A DNA stretch of 64,000 nt from Dactylosporangium sp040605635 (GCF_040605635.1 NZ_JBEXDG010000003.1:186001-250000); one strand, 5' to 3'. Positions 51,139 to 62,856 are shown, counted from the first letter of the stretch. Numbers and translations: made by a program. Notes: generated by a model not told the origin, from the letters alone.

Positions 51139-52260
51139 TCAACCCCGCACTTGGACCATGACAAAACCGCCGCTGGTGCGCCATGACGCGGGCAGCTTCG
51201 CCTCGACGCCCGCGGCCAACCCGGCGACCACGTCCGACTTCACCGTCCGCAGGGCCGCGACCGGCCCCGGAAAGTACGCGGTGAGCTCCGCGAACGACGT
51301 CTCCGGCGCCCAGTCGCGATCCCCCACCAGGCGCCGGTAGTTGAGATCACCCTTGAGGATGGTCAGCGTCGCCGCCCCGAAGCGGGCGGCGAGGCCGGCC
51401 GGCAGGTCAGGGAACTCCAGCGGCGCGCAGTAGAACGGGTCGGTGACGAGCTCCAGGCTCCCGGCCCGCAGTGCCGTCCACAGCCGCCGCCCGACGGCGC
51501 TGCCGGCCCCGAAACGCCGCAGTTCCGCCAGGACGTCGGCGGTCAGCGCGTCGGAGACGAAGTACGGCGCGGGCTTGACGTGCAGCTCGACCCTCGCGGC
51601 CCGGCCGGTGCGCAGCAGGAAGTCGATGAGCACCAGGTCCGGCAGCAGCTCCCGGCCGGCGTTGTCGGCGACCACGCAGACGGTGCCGCCACCGGCCAGC
51701 TGCCAGAGCCGCCCGGTGTCGTCCGCGACGAGCTCGGCGCTCGCCTCGGAAAGGCCGTGCGCCAGCTGGAACCCCAGATCCGCCCGGTTGCCCCACAGCG
51801 CCGCCGCGACCAGCGCCGCGGCCTGCTCGTCCTCGGGCAGGTCCTGCAGCGCGTCGAGCGCCGCCAGCTCCTCCCACCCCGGCAGGCCGGCGGCCTTCTG
51901 CGGCCCGAACGGGTCGATCCCCCGCCACGGACCCGGCTCGTGGTAGCCCGTCGCGTACAGCAGCCGCCGGTAGAAGTAGTTCTCCGCCCACAGGAACGGC
52001 ACGTCGAACATCGACCGGCCGAAGTGCGGCGCGCCCCAGCGGTCCCAGTCCTCGCAGTCGTGGGCGTCGCGCGGCAGCGGGGTGACCGTGGGGTCCTGCA
52101 AGAGCCCTGCAAGCCCGTCCCGCACCGCCGGCGCGAAGGGGAAGTCCGCCAGGACGCGGGCCACGATCGCCGGGTGGCGGTCGCGCAGGACGGACGCGGC
52201 GAACGACGCGGGATCGGCGCCGCTGATGCGGGCGGGTGAGTCGGCGGGCTCGGCGGGCAT
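51139..52260 (-). CDS. DUF89/ARMT1-type damage-control phosphatase
   Basis: The 373-residue protein matches the DUF89 metal-dependent phosphatase family that removes phosphate from damaged or excess sugar phosphates. Visible landmarks are FLWAENYFYRRLLYATGY, the metal-binding VVADNAGRELLPDLVLIDFLL (Asp/Asn) and LKGDLNYRRLVGD, as in human ARMT1 and yeast YMR027W. The ATG at 52260 was chosen by family length; the next gene is divergent only 24 bases away. Confidence 0.9.
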   Translation of the reverse strand: MPAEPADSPARISGADPASFAASVLRDRHPAIVARVLADFPFAPAVRDGLAGLLQDPTVTPLPRDAHDCEDWDRWGAPHFGRSMFDVPFLWAENYFYRRLLYATGYHEPGPWRGIDPFGPQKAAGLPGWEELAALDALQDLPEDEQAAALVAAALWGNRADLGFQLAHGLSEASAELVADDTGRLWQLAGGGTVCVVADNAGRELLPDLVLIDFLLRTGRAARVELHVKPAPYFVSDALTADVLAELRRFGAGSAVGRRLWTALRAGSLELVTDPFYCAPLEFPDLPAGLAARFGAATLTILKGDLNYRRLVGDRDWAPETSFAELTAYFPGPVAALRTVKSDVVAGLAAGVEAKLPASWRTSGGFVMVQVRG

Positions 52261-52284
52261 GGTGTGAGTATCGCCCTTAGACTC

Positions 52285-52632
52285 ATGGCCATGGACGACA
52301 CCCTGTTCTACGGTCTCATCGCGATCGGCGGGTTGCTGCTGGTCGGGGTGCTGATCGTCGCGATCGTCCTCGCCACCCGCGTGTGGAAGACCGGCAAATA
52401 CCTGCAGGCGATGGGCGCCGGTGGCAAGTTCGCCTTCTGGGGCGCGATCATCTACACCGTCTCCCCGGTGGACCTGCTGCCCGACCCGATCTACCTCGAC
52501 GACGTCGGCGTCCTGGGCGCGGCGCTGATCTATCTGACCCGCCTGGCGACGAAGGCCCGGGAGCGCCAGCAGCAGGGCGGCTCGCTGCTGCCCCCGCAGC
52601 TGCAGCGCCGCCCCTCGCAAAAAGCCCGCTGA
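52285..52632 (+). CDS. YkvA-type DUF1232 membrane protein
   Basis: The 115-residue protein has an N-terminal membrane helix (about 6-28) and the DUF1232 core YTVSPVDLLPDPIYLDDVGVLGAALIYL. The C-terminal tail is Gln/Arg/Pro-rich. The family is widespread and functionally undefined. The start could be this ATG, one two codons later, or a GTG at 52264. Confidence 0.85.
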   Translation: MAMDDTLFYGLIAIGGLLLVGVLIVAIVLATRVWKTGKYLQAMGAGGKFAFWGAIIYTVSPVDLLPDPIYLDDVGVLGAALIYLTRLATKARERQQQGGSLLPPQLQRRPSQKAR

Positions 52633-52755
52633 GGGCGGTCTTCACCCCAAACGACTCTTTGTGCGCCCCGGGCGCCGCGAGTCGTGAACCCGACCGTTGA
52701 GCATCAACATCGGTCGATACGCTGCCTCCCCCTTTCCCAGGATGGAGGCACCTGT

Positions 52756-53811
52756 ATGAGGTACAGACGACTGGCGGCAACCGTCGCCGTCACCCTCGCC
52801 GCGGCGCTCGCCGGCTCCCTCGGCGCCGCCCGCCCGGCCGCCGCGCTGCTGCCCGACACGTTCGGCTTCGCGCTGTACTCCGGCGGGGTCGTGTCGCAGC
52901 AGTGGCCGGTCGCGACCACCGTCACCCCCGGCGTGCCCGGCCGGTGGACCGTCAAGTTCCCCGGCATCGGCATCGCCGGCGGCGTCGTGCACGTGACCGC
53001 CGTGCACGACGCGATCACCAACCCGCCCGGCCGCTGGTGCCAGGCCGACACATGGGGTGTCGCCGGCCCCGACGAGATCGTCAGGGTCAGCTGCTACCGC
53101 CCCGGCGGGATCCTCGACCCGCAGCCCGGCTTCTCCGTGCAGTTCGCCCGCAGCTCCGGCGTCTTCGCCGCGACCCGCTTCGGCTACGTGGACGCCGCTC
53201 CCGCCGGCGGCACGATCACCCAGTACAACTCCGTCGGTGCCGCCAACACCGTCACCAACGTCGCCGCCGGCCTCTACTCCGTCGCGCTGCCCGGCCTCGG
53301 CACCGCCGGCCCGCAGGCCGGCGACGTCCAGGTCACCGCCGTCAACCCCGCCACCGGCGCCCGGTGCAAGGTCGCCAGCTGGCAGTCGTCCGCCAACGGC
53401 CAGTTCTTCCGCATCTACTGCTTCGACTCCGCCGGGGCGACCGCCAACACCCGGTTCACGCTCACCTGGCACTACCAGCGTGCGCTGTACGGGGGCGCCT
53501 CCCCGCCCTACAAGTTCGCCTATCTGTGGAACATGCCGCCGCTCGGCCCGGCGCTGACCAACTTCAACTCCGCCGGCCCACCCGGTGCGCTCGCCTTCGG
53601 CCCGCCCGTCTGGACCGCCTCGTTCGGCGGCGTCGCGTCCCCGCCCGGCAACGTCCAGGTCACCGCGTACGGCACCACGCCGGACTTCTGCGGCCTGCAC
53701 TCGCCGTGGACCCCCGGCGCCGGCGCGCTCGGCATCCGGATCAACTGCTTCACCAACGCCGGCGTCCCCGTCAACAGCGGCTTCACCGTCGAATACTCGT
53801 CCCGCTTCTGA
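52756..53811 (+). CDS. Secreted protein of three tandem beta-domain repeats
   Basis: The 351-residue protein has a signal peptide (about 1-33, ...ARPAAA) and three repeats of roughly 100 residues. Each follows the pattern F-x-(F/Y)-a-x-l, a Gly-rich turn, W/Y-t-V-x-(F/L)-P-G-(I/L)-G, VQVTA-type strand, a Cys, then I-x-C-(Y/F) and F-T-V/L-x-(Y/W). Compare KFPGIGIAGGVVHVTAVHD with ALPGLGTAGPQAGDVQVTAVN. Two conserved cysteines per repeat could form disulfides. No known family is recognised. GGAGG lies nine bases before the ATG. Confidence 0.75.
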   Translation: MRYRRLAATVAVTLAAALAGSLGAARPAAALLPDTFGFALYSGGVVSQQWPVATTVTPGVPGRWTVKFPGIGIAGGVVHVTAVHDAITNPPGRWCQADTWGVAGPDEIVRVSCYRPGGILDPQPGFSVQFARSSGVFAATRFGYVDAAPAGGTITQYNSVGAANTVTNVAAGLYSVALPGLGTAGPQAGDVQVTAVNPATGARCKVASWQSSANGQFFRIYCFDSAGATANTRFTLTWHYQRALYGGASPPYKFAYLWNMPPLGPALTNFNSAGPPGALAFGPPVWTASFGGVASPPGNVQVTAYGTTPDFCGLHSPWTPGAGALGIRINCFTNAGVPVNSGFTVEYSSRF

Positions 53812-53826
53812 GGTAGACTCCCCGTC

Positions 53827-53889
53827 ATGCACATCAGGCTTTCCGCTGCTGCCGCGCGAGCTCGCCGCTCGCCGGACGCTGCTGCCTGA
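53827..53889 (+). CDS. Alanine-rich leader peptide of an attenuator
   Basis: A 20-codon frame with eight alanine codons, four of them consecutive (codons 7-10) and three just before the stop (codons 18-20); five of the eight are GCT, unusual for this GC-rich genome. It ends 13 bases before a terminator hairpin and 100 bases before an alanyl-tRNA-synthetase paralogue. Codons 15-17 (TCGCCGG, 53869-53875) are complementary to the 5' arm of that hairpin. This is the layout of ribosome-mediated transcription attenuation responding to charged tRNA-Ala. Confidence 0.7.
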   Translation: MHIRLSAAAARARRSPDAAA

Positions 53890-53902
53890 CCTTCTTCCAG
53901 TT

Positions 53903-53937
53903 CAGCCGGCGACCGGAAACGGTCCGCCGGCTGTTCT
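53903..53937 (+). terminator. Attenuator hairpin before the AlaRS paralogue
   Basis: CAGCCGGCGACCG (53903-53915), loop GAAA, CGGTCCGCCGGCTG (53920-53933), a 13-bp stem with one bulged base, followed by TTCT. An alternative pairing of its 5' arm (CCGGCGA, 53906-53912) with TCGCCGG in the leader coding region would prevent it. Confidence 0.7.
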
Positions 53938-53988
53938 GTGTGCGCCGCGGGGATCCGTGTTCCGGTCCATCCCCGAAGGGCCGCCCCC

Positions 53989-55119
53989 ATGGACACCAGC
54001 CAGATCCTCCGCACGTTCCTCGACTTCTACCGCGACCGCGGCCACGCGCTCGTCCCCGACTCGACGCTCATCACCCCGCAGGGCGACCCCGTCCTGTTCA
54101 CCAGCGCGGGGATGCATCCGCTCACGCCGTACATCGAAGGCCGCCACCATCCGCTCGGCCGGCGCCTCACCGGGGTGCAGCGCTGCCTGCGCACCACGGA
54201 CCTCGACGAGGTCGGCGACGACACGCACCTGACGGTCTTCCAGATGCTCGGCTCCTGGTCCCTCGGCGACTACTCCGGCGACCAGAGCCTGCGCTGGGGT
54301 TTCGAGCTGCTCCGCGACGGGTTCGGGGTCCCGCTCCCGAAGCTGCACGTCACCGTGTACGACCAGGACCCCGGCTCCCTGGACACCTGGCAACGCCTGG
54401 GCGTGCCCGTCGAGCCGCTCGGTGGGGACAACTGGTGGTCGAACGGCCCGACCGGCCCATGCGGCCCCGACTCGGAGATCTTCATCTGGACCGGGGACGG
54501 CCCGCCGACCGGCACACCGTCCACCGACGACCGATGGGTCGAGGTCTGGAACCACGTCATGATGCGCCACCACCGCCGTCCCGACCTTGCGCTGGAGCCG
54601 CTGGATCAGCCCTGTGTCGACACCGGCATGGGCCTGGAGCGGATGTCGATGGTCCTGCAGGGCAAGACATCGGTCTTCGACACCGACGTTTTCTCCTCAT
54701 GGATGCGATGGGATCCGTCCCGGCTCGTCTGCGACCACCTGCGCTCCTCCGTCGTCGTGATCGGCGACGGCGTCCACCCGTCGAACACCGGCCGCGGCTA
54801 CGTCCTGCGCCGCCTCATCCGCCGCACCCTCACCCACCTGTGGCGCTCCGACCCGTCCCGCACCCTCGGCGACCTGCCCGTCGAGCCGATCGGTGCGACC
54901 CTCGACTGGTTCTCCCTGCCGATGGACCCGCTCTATGTCCTGGACGTCCTGGTGTACGAGGAGCGCCGCTTCCACGCGCTCCTGCGTCGCGGCCGCCCGC
55001 TGATCGAGCGGCTCATGCTGCGCGGCCCCCTCACCGACGACGACTTCCACTACCTCCACGACACCCACGGCATCCCCCGCGACCTGGTCGAGGAGGTCCT
55101 CGTCACCTCATCCTCCTGA
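53989..55119 (+). CDS. Alanyl-tRNA-synthetase paralogue lacking editing and C-terminal domains
   Basis: The 376-residue protein aligns by eye with the catalytic and tRNA-recognition part of AlaRS: class II motif 2 region TGVQRCLRTTDLDEVGD (61-77), FQMLGSWSLGDY, the GPTGPCGPDSEIF loop (154-166), motif 3 CVDTGMGLERM (209-219) and GVHPSNTGRGYVLRRLIRR (261-279). It ends at HDTHGIPRDLVEE, where full AlaRS (about 890 residues) continues into editing and C-Ala domains. It is therefore not the housekeeping enzyme, and may charge a carrier, a tRNA-like RNA or antibiotic intermediates with alanine or a related amino acid. Expression appears attenuated. Confidence 0.88.
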   Translation: MDTSQILRTFLDFYRDRGHALVPDSTLITPQGDPVLFTSAGMHPLTPYIEGRHHPLGRRLTGVQRCLRTTDLDEVGDDTHLTVFQMLGSWSLGDYSGDQSLRWGFELLRDGFGVPLPKLHVTVYDQDPGSLDTWQRLGVPVEPLGGDNWWSNGPTGPCGPDSEIFIWTGDGPPTGTPSTDDRWVEVWNHVMMRHHRRPDLALEPLDQPCVDTGMGLERMSMVLQGKTSVFDTDVFSSWMRWDPSRLVCDHLRSSVVVIGDGVHPSNTGRGYVLRRLIRRTLTHLWRSDPSRTLGDLPVEPIGATLDWFSLPMDPLYVLDVLVYEERRFHALLRRGRPLIERLMLRGPLTDDDFHYLHDTHGIPRDLVEEVLVTSSS

Positions 55120-55310
55120 TCCGGAAGAGTGAGCGGCACGGCGAGCAGACCGGCGAGGAGACCGGCCGACAGGGCGAGACCGGTGGCGGCCGTCGGCAGG
55201 TTGAGGACGCTCAGGCCGTACACCACGAGAAATGGACGCAGGAGACCCGCGCCGATCGCGTCGACGGCGAGGGCGGCCGCATAGCGGGGACCGAATCGCA
55301 TGCCGGTCAC
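55110..55310 (-). pseudogene. Truncated MFS transporter (first two helices only)
   Basis: The frame starts MTGMRFGPRYAAALAVDAIGAGLLRPFLVVYG, the beginning of an MFS efflux protein, includes the second helix (GLALSAGLLAGLLAVPL), and then runs antisense into the end of the AlaRS-like gene and stops. About 330 residues are missing. The divergent ArsR-type regulator 90 bases away was probably its original partner. Confidence 0.7.
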
Positions 55311-55400
55311 GGTGCGACGCCCGGCGCGGCGCGGTCACGTCGATTGACGCGACCCGTCAAGCGGCACCATGCGCGCGGCCGGCGCTGGCACGATGGGGGC

Positions 55401-56111
55401 GTGGCACTGACGATCGACATCACCGGCATGCCGGCGCAGCGGTGCGTGTTCGCGCCGTCACCGCTGGCCGAGCTGATCGGCGATCCGGCCGCGGTGCGCG
55501 CCGCCGTCCGCGAGCTGCTCGAGGCGTGCGCGACGGCGTTCTTCGACGAGGCGTGGCGGCAGGTGGAGCACCAGCTCGCCGCCGACGCCCGGCACAAGGC
55601 CGACCTGTGCACCCGCCTCGGCCTGGAAGCGGCGCTCGCGGCGGTCTCACCCGCGATCACCCTGACCGGCGGCCGGATCCGGCTCGACAAGCTGCAGGAC
55701 AGCTCGACGAGCGCCGCCGGCGACGGCGTCACGTTCATCCCGTCGGTGTACGGGCGGCCCCACCTCCTCACCGTCCACGCGCCCGGATGGCGGCCGGTGG
55801 TGCAGTACCCGGCGGCGGACCGGCACGACGGGCGGCCGGTGCCGATGGAGCTCGTGCGGCACCGGCTCGACGCGTTCGCGCATCCGGTGCGGCAGCGGCT
55901 GTGCCGGACGCTGGCCCGCGGGCCGCACACCACCGGGGAGCTGGCCGAGGCGTGGCATCTGACGCCGCCCGAGGTGTCGCGGCATCTCGCGGTGCTGAAG
56001 AAGGCAGGCCTGCTGCGCACGACGCGGCGCGGCCGGTACGTGCGGCACAGTCTCGACATGACGGCCACCGCGGCGCTCGGGGTCGACCTGCTCGCGGGAC
56101 TCCTGCGGTGA
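55401..56111 (+). CDS. ArsR-family (DUF5937-type) transcriptional regulator, short
   Basis: The 236-residue protein has an N-terminal ligand-type region (CVFAPSPLAELIGDPAAVRAAV) and a C-terminal ArsR winged helix at about 150-225 (FAHPVRQRLCRTLARGPHTTGELAEAWHLTPPEVSRHLAVLKKAGLLRTTRRGRYV). Relatives with this layout are usually about 320 residues; here the jump from the PLAEL segment to the following helix suggests an internal deletion of some 80 residues. The GTG start was chosen by similarity. It is divergent from the MFS remnant. Confidence 0.82.
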   Translation: MALTIDITGMPAQRCVFAPSPLAELIGDPAAVRAAVRELLEACATAFFDEAWRQVEHQLAADARHKADLCTRLGLEAALAAVSPAITLTGGRIRLDKLQDSSTSAAGDGVTFIPSVYGRPHLLTVHAPGWRPVVQYPAADRHDGRPVPMELVRHRLDAFAHPVRQRLCRTLARGPHTTGELAEAWHLTPPEVSRHLAVLKKAGLLRTTRRGRYVRHSLDMTATAALGVDLLAGLLR

Positions 56112-56187
56112 CCCGCCCCTTGACAGGCCGGCAGTGGAGGCCATCAATTAACAGGAAACTTTACAATGAGTTTCGCTGGAGGACGCC

Positions 56188-58257
56188 GTGCACCGTCCCG
56201 CTCTGCTCGCAACAGCGCTGGCCCTGGCCACCGTCACCGCCGGGGTCGTCTGGACCGTCGCGGCCCCATCGGCCGACGCCGCTGTGGTGAACCTCCAGGA
56301 CGTGGTGCCCGCACCCGTGTCCGTCCAGGCGGCGAGCGGCGTCACGTTCACGATCACCGCGAGCACCGGCATCCAGAGCCAGTCCCTGGACGTCGGCAAC
56401 GCCCTCGCCGCCGTGCTGCGCCCCTCGACCGGCTACCCGCTGCCGGTGACCACGGGCAGCGGGACCCCCGCCGCCGGCATCGCGCTGCTGCTGTCCGGCG
56501 CGGACGCCGCCGTCGGCGCCGAGGGCTACCAGCTCGACGTGACCGCGTCGCTGCTGACGATCCGCGCGCAGACCGCGGCCGGCCTCTTCCACGGCGTCCA
56601 GACGCTGCGGCAGCTGCTGCCAGCCACCATCGAGGCGAAGACCGTGCAGAGCGGGCCGTGGACCGTGGCCGGCGGCCGGATCGTGGACCACCCGCGCTAC
56701 GCGTACCGCGGCGCCATGCTCGACGTGTCCCGCCACTTCTTCGGCGTCGACACCGTGAAGCGCTACATCGACGAGATCGCCCAGTACAAGCTGAACACCC
56801 TGCACCTGCACCTCAGCGACGACCAGGGCTGGCGCATCGTCGTCGACGCGTGGCCGCGGCTGACGAGCGTCGGCGGCAGCACGCAGGTCGGCGGCGGCGC
56901 CGGCGGCTACTACACGAAGGCGCAGTACACGGACATCGTCGCCTACGCGGCCGCCCGGCACATCACCGTCGTGCCCGAGATCGACATGCCCGGCCACACG
57001 AACGCCGCGCTCGCCTCCTACGCCGAGCTCAACTGCAACGGGGTCGCGCCCGCGCTGTACACCGGCACCGAGGTCGGCTTCAGCTCCTTCTGCGTGAGCA
57101 AGGAGATCACGTACACCTTCGTGCAGCAGGTCCTGAACGAGCTCGCGGCGCTGACCCCCGGCCCGTACCTGCACCTCGGCGGCGACGAGGCGCACAGCAC
57201 CAGCGACGCCGACTACCGCACCTTCATGAACCGCGTCCAGCCCTTCGCCGGCACGCTCGGCAAGACGGTCATCGGCTGGCACCAGGTCGGCCAGGCCGAC
57301 CACACCCCGGGCCGCGTCGCGCAGTTCTGGGGCACCGGCACCTCCGACGCCGACCTCAGCTCCGCCGTCGCCAAGGGCGACAAGATCCTGCTGTCCCCGG
57401 CGAACAAGACCTACCTCGACATGAAGTACAACAACGCCACCCCGCTCGGTCTTTCGTGGGCCGGTCTCATCGAGGTGCAGACCGCCTACAACTGGGACCC
57501 GGCCACCTACCTCCCCGGCGTCCCGGCCGCCTCGATCCTCGGCGTCGAAGCTCCACTGTGGAGCGAGACGCTGCGCACCCTGGCCGACATCGAGTTCATG
57601 GCCTTCCCGCGCATGCCCGCCATCGCCGAGCTCGCGTGGTCGCCGCAGTCCGCGCGCAACTGGGACACGTTCAAGGTGCGCCTCGGCGCCCAGGGCCCGC
57701 GCTGGACCGTCCAGAACATCAACTACTACCGTTCGTCGCAGGTCCCGTGGGGCACGCTGCCGTCGTCGTCGCCCTCTGCTTCTCCTTCCGTGTCCCGGTC
57801 CCCGTCCGCTTCCGCTTCGCCGTCCACTTCCGCTTCGCCGTCCGTTTCCTCGCCGCCCGCCGGTGTACTGACGAACGGCGGCTTCGAGACGGGGACGCTC
57901 GCGCCCTGGACCGGCAGCCGCTGCTCCGTGGTGACCACCCCGGTCCGCTCAGGCACCCGCGCCCTCAACGGCGACGTCACCGCCGGCGACACCGCACAGT
58001 GCCAGCAGACCGTCGCCGTCCAGCCGAACCGCACGTACCGCCTCACCGGCCACGTCCGCGGCAGTTACGTGTACATCGGCGCCACCGGCACCGGCGTCAA
58101 CGCGAGCACCTGGACCCCGGGCACCGGCAACGCCTACGCCCCGCTCACCGTCACCTTCACCACCTCGGCCACCACCACCTCGGTGACGGTCTTCGTCCAC
58201 GGCTGGTACGGCCAGCCCGCCTACTACGCGGACGACTTCAGCCTCACCCTGGTGTGA
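56188..58257 (+). CDS. Secreted GH20 beta-N-acetylhexosaminidase with carbohydrate-binding domain
   Basis: The 689-residue protein has a signal peptide (1-32), a GH20b domain (about 33-165), the GH20 catalytic barrel (about 168-525) with HLHLSDDQGWR, PEIDMPGHT and the catalytic pair D333-E334 in LHLGGDEAHS, a Ser/Pro linker (about 528-562) and a C-terminal jelly-roll CBM (VLTNGGFETGTLAPW ...). It releases GlcNAc from chitin oligosaccharides or glycans outside the cell. GGAGG precedes the GTG start. A segment AGGAAACTTTAC just upstream resembles half of the palindromes found before actinobacterial glycosidase genes. Confidence 0.93.
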   Translation: MHRPALLATALALATVTAGVVWTVAAPSADAAVVNLQDVVPAPVSVQAASGVTFTITASTGIQSQSLDVGNALAAVLRPSTGYPLPVTTGSGTPAAGIALLLSGADAAVGAEGYQLDVTASLLTIRAQTAAGLFHGVQTLRQLLPATIEAKTVQSGPWTVAGGRIVDHPRYAYRGAMLDVSRHFFGVDTVKRYIDEIAQYKLNTLHLHLSDDQGWRIVVDAWPRLTSVGGSTQVGGGAGGYYTKAQYTDIVAYAAARHITVVPEIDMPGHTNAALASYAELNCNGVAPALYTGTEVGFSSFCVSKEITYTFVQQVLNELAALTPGPYLHLGGDEAHSTSDADYRTFMNRVQPFAGTLGKTVIGWHQVGQADHTPGRVAQFWGTGTSDADLSSAVAKGDKILLSPANKTYLDMKYNNATPLGLSWAGLIEVQTAYNWDPATYLPGVPAASILGVEAPLWSETLRTLADIEFMAFPRMPAIAELAWSPQSARNWDTFKVRLGAQGPRWTVQNINYYRSSQVPWGTLPSSSPSASPSVSRSPSASASPSTSASPSVSSPPAGVLTNGGFETGTLAPWTGSRCSVVTTPVRSGTRALNGDVTAGDTAQCQQTVAVQPNRTYRLTGHVRGSYVYIGATGTGVNASTWTPGTGNAYAPLTVTFTTSATTTSVTVFVHGWYGQPAYYADDFSLTLV

Positions 58258-58285
58258 CGCCGCGTCCCGGGGGTACACCCCGCAC

Positions 58286-58489
58286 ATGGAGCAAGGTGTA
58301 CCCCCGTCGTCACTGACCGACGACGATCTCGTGCGCGAGCTGTCCAGCCTGCACTCCACCCGCCACGACACGTTCCGCCACGGCTCGGACGACGCCCTGG
58401 CCACCCACTCCCGCCGCACCACCGAACTCGAACAGGAATACCTGGACCGCTTCCCCTCCCGCGAGATCGACCCCGCCCGCCTGCGCTGA
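58286..58489 (+). CDS. Small conserved actinobacterial protein (DUF6158-like)
   Basis: The 67-residue hydrophilic, helical protein reads LTDDDLVRELSSLHSTRHDTFRHGSDDALATHSRRTTELEQEYLDRFP. I recognise this pattern as a small uncharacterised family of actinobacterial genomes, probably DUF6158; function unknown. It is followed by tRNA-Val. Confidence 0.7.
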   Translation: MEQGVPPSSLTDDDLVRELSSLHSTRHDTFRHGSDDALATHSRRTTELEQEYLDRFPSREIDPARLR

Positions 58490-58554
58490 CCCCGACACAC
58501 CGGGTACCGAGGTGCGGACGGCGGTGCGGATCGGGTAGAGTGCACAAACGTCGC

Positions 58555-58626
58555 GGGCGATTGGCGCAGCGGGAGCGCGCTTCGTTCACACCGAAGAGGT
58601 CACTGGTTCGATCCCAGTATCGCCCA
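58555..58626 (+). tRNA. tRNA-Val(CAC)
   Basis: Complete cloverleaf: acceptor GGGCGAT/ATCGCCC, D stem GCGC/GCGC, anticodon stem CTTCG/CGAAG with loop TTCACAC (anticodon CAC), T arm ACTGG-TTCGATC-CCAGT, discriminator A. No CCA is encoded. A TAGAGT -10-like box lies about 14 bases upstream. Confidence 0.96.
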
Positions 58627-58634
58627 CGCGAAGG

Positions 58635-58666
58635 ACGGCCCCTGCTCAACGGCGGGGGCCGTTTTC
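58635..58666 (+). terminator. Terminator of tRNA-Val
   Basis: ACGGCCCC (58635-58642) pairs with GGGGCCGT (58655-58662) followed by four T residues, nine bases after the tRNA. Confidence 0.85.
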
Positions 58667-58761
58667 GTGGGCTTCGCGTGGTGTCATCCGCGCAGGCTTC
58701 GCCTGCTCCCCGGTGGGGGAGCTTCGCTCCACCCACACCCCCTCAAACCCGTCGCCGCGCT

Positions 58762-59010
58762 CTATGGGTTCGTCAAGCGGCAGCTGATCGGGGGGGGGCG
58801 CTGGGGCGCCTTGTTGCGGAGCACGGCAAAGAGGACGTCGCAGCGGCGGCGGGCAAGACAGATGCGTGCGCGTTGTGGAGTTTCCGGCGGCTCTCTTCGT
58901 CGCCGATATCGACCCGGTGAAGCGTGTGGCAGGGTCCGGGCGGCGTCCGCGATCATGTAGGTGCCCCGGGCGTCGGTCTTCGCCGGGCCGGGGTGCAGGG
59001 TGGTCGCGTT
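58762..59010 (-). pseudogene. IS110-family transposase remnant
   Basis: The minus-strand frame contains TTLHPGPAKTDARGTYMIADAARTLPHA, the acidic DEDD-type core neighbourhood of IS110 transposases (usual form AKTDARDAxIIADAARTLPH), then jumps to ICLARRRCDVLFAVLRNK, which is typical of the transposase C-terminus. Some 200 or more residues between the two are missing, and the Asp of the TDARD motif is replaced by Gly, so it is a dead deletion derivative. It lies directly downstream of tRNA-Val. Confidence 0.72.
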
Positions 59011-59012
59011 GC

Positions 59013-59045
59013 GGCGCTGGTTCGGCGCTGGTTCGGCGCTGGTTC
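59013..59045. repeat. Three tandem copies of an 11-bp unit
   Basis: GGCGCTGGTTC is repeated three times in the short gap between the transposase remnant and the end of metH. No function is apparent. Confidence 0.8.
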
Positions 59046-59111
59046 GTGGCGCGGGAGACACCGCGCCGGCCCGGGGTTGAGGCGGGCCGGCTGCGGATGC
59101 CGAAAATCGGG

Positions 59112-62753
<3,642 letters not shown>

Positions 62754-62780
62754 GCGTCCACCTTCCGTGGGTCAGACGGA

Positions 62781-62856
62781 AGGCGCCCTTGCAGAGAGTG
62801 ACACAGGTCGAGCGTGGCGGATCGTCGATGATCCGTTGCAGCGCCTCTCGCCCCGG
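62781..62856 (-). ncRNA. S-adenosylhomocysteine (SAH) riboswitch in the metH leader
   Basis: The minus-strand leader contains GGCGAGAGGCGCTGCAACGG, a GGATC/GATCC hairpin, then CCGCCACGCTCG and downstream GGGCGCCT. This matches the SAH riboswitch layout: GCGCTGCAAC core, CGAG/CTCG P1, P2 hairpin, and a pseudoknot between AGGCGC and GGCGCCT. A TAGAAT -10 box at 62863-62868 would start the RNA at the 5' edge of the motif. SAH binding is expected to turn metH on. Confidence 0.8.

Noticed and set aside
51076..51186. 36-codon frame MTTKRSIWAGPTF... with a possible promoter, considered as a small peptide precursor
   Set aside because: It overlaps the 3' end of the DUF89 gene, has no ribosome site of note and no modification enzymes are nearby.
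56155..56175. AGGAAACTTTAC segment before the GH20 gene as a full operator
   Set aside because: Only one half resembles the palindromes seen before actinobacterial glycosidase genes; too degenerate to list as a site.
58666..58745. Several CTTCG-loop mini-hairpins after the tRNA-Val terminator considered as a small RNA
   Set aside because: The hairpins are short and lack a promoter or terminator of their own; they look like intergenic repeat debris.
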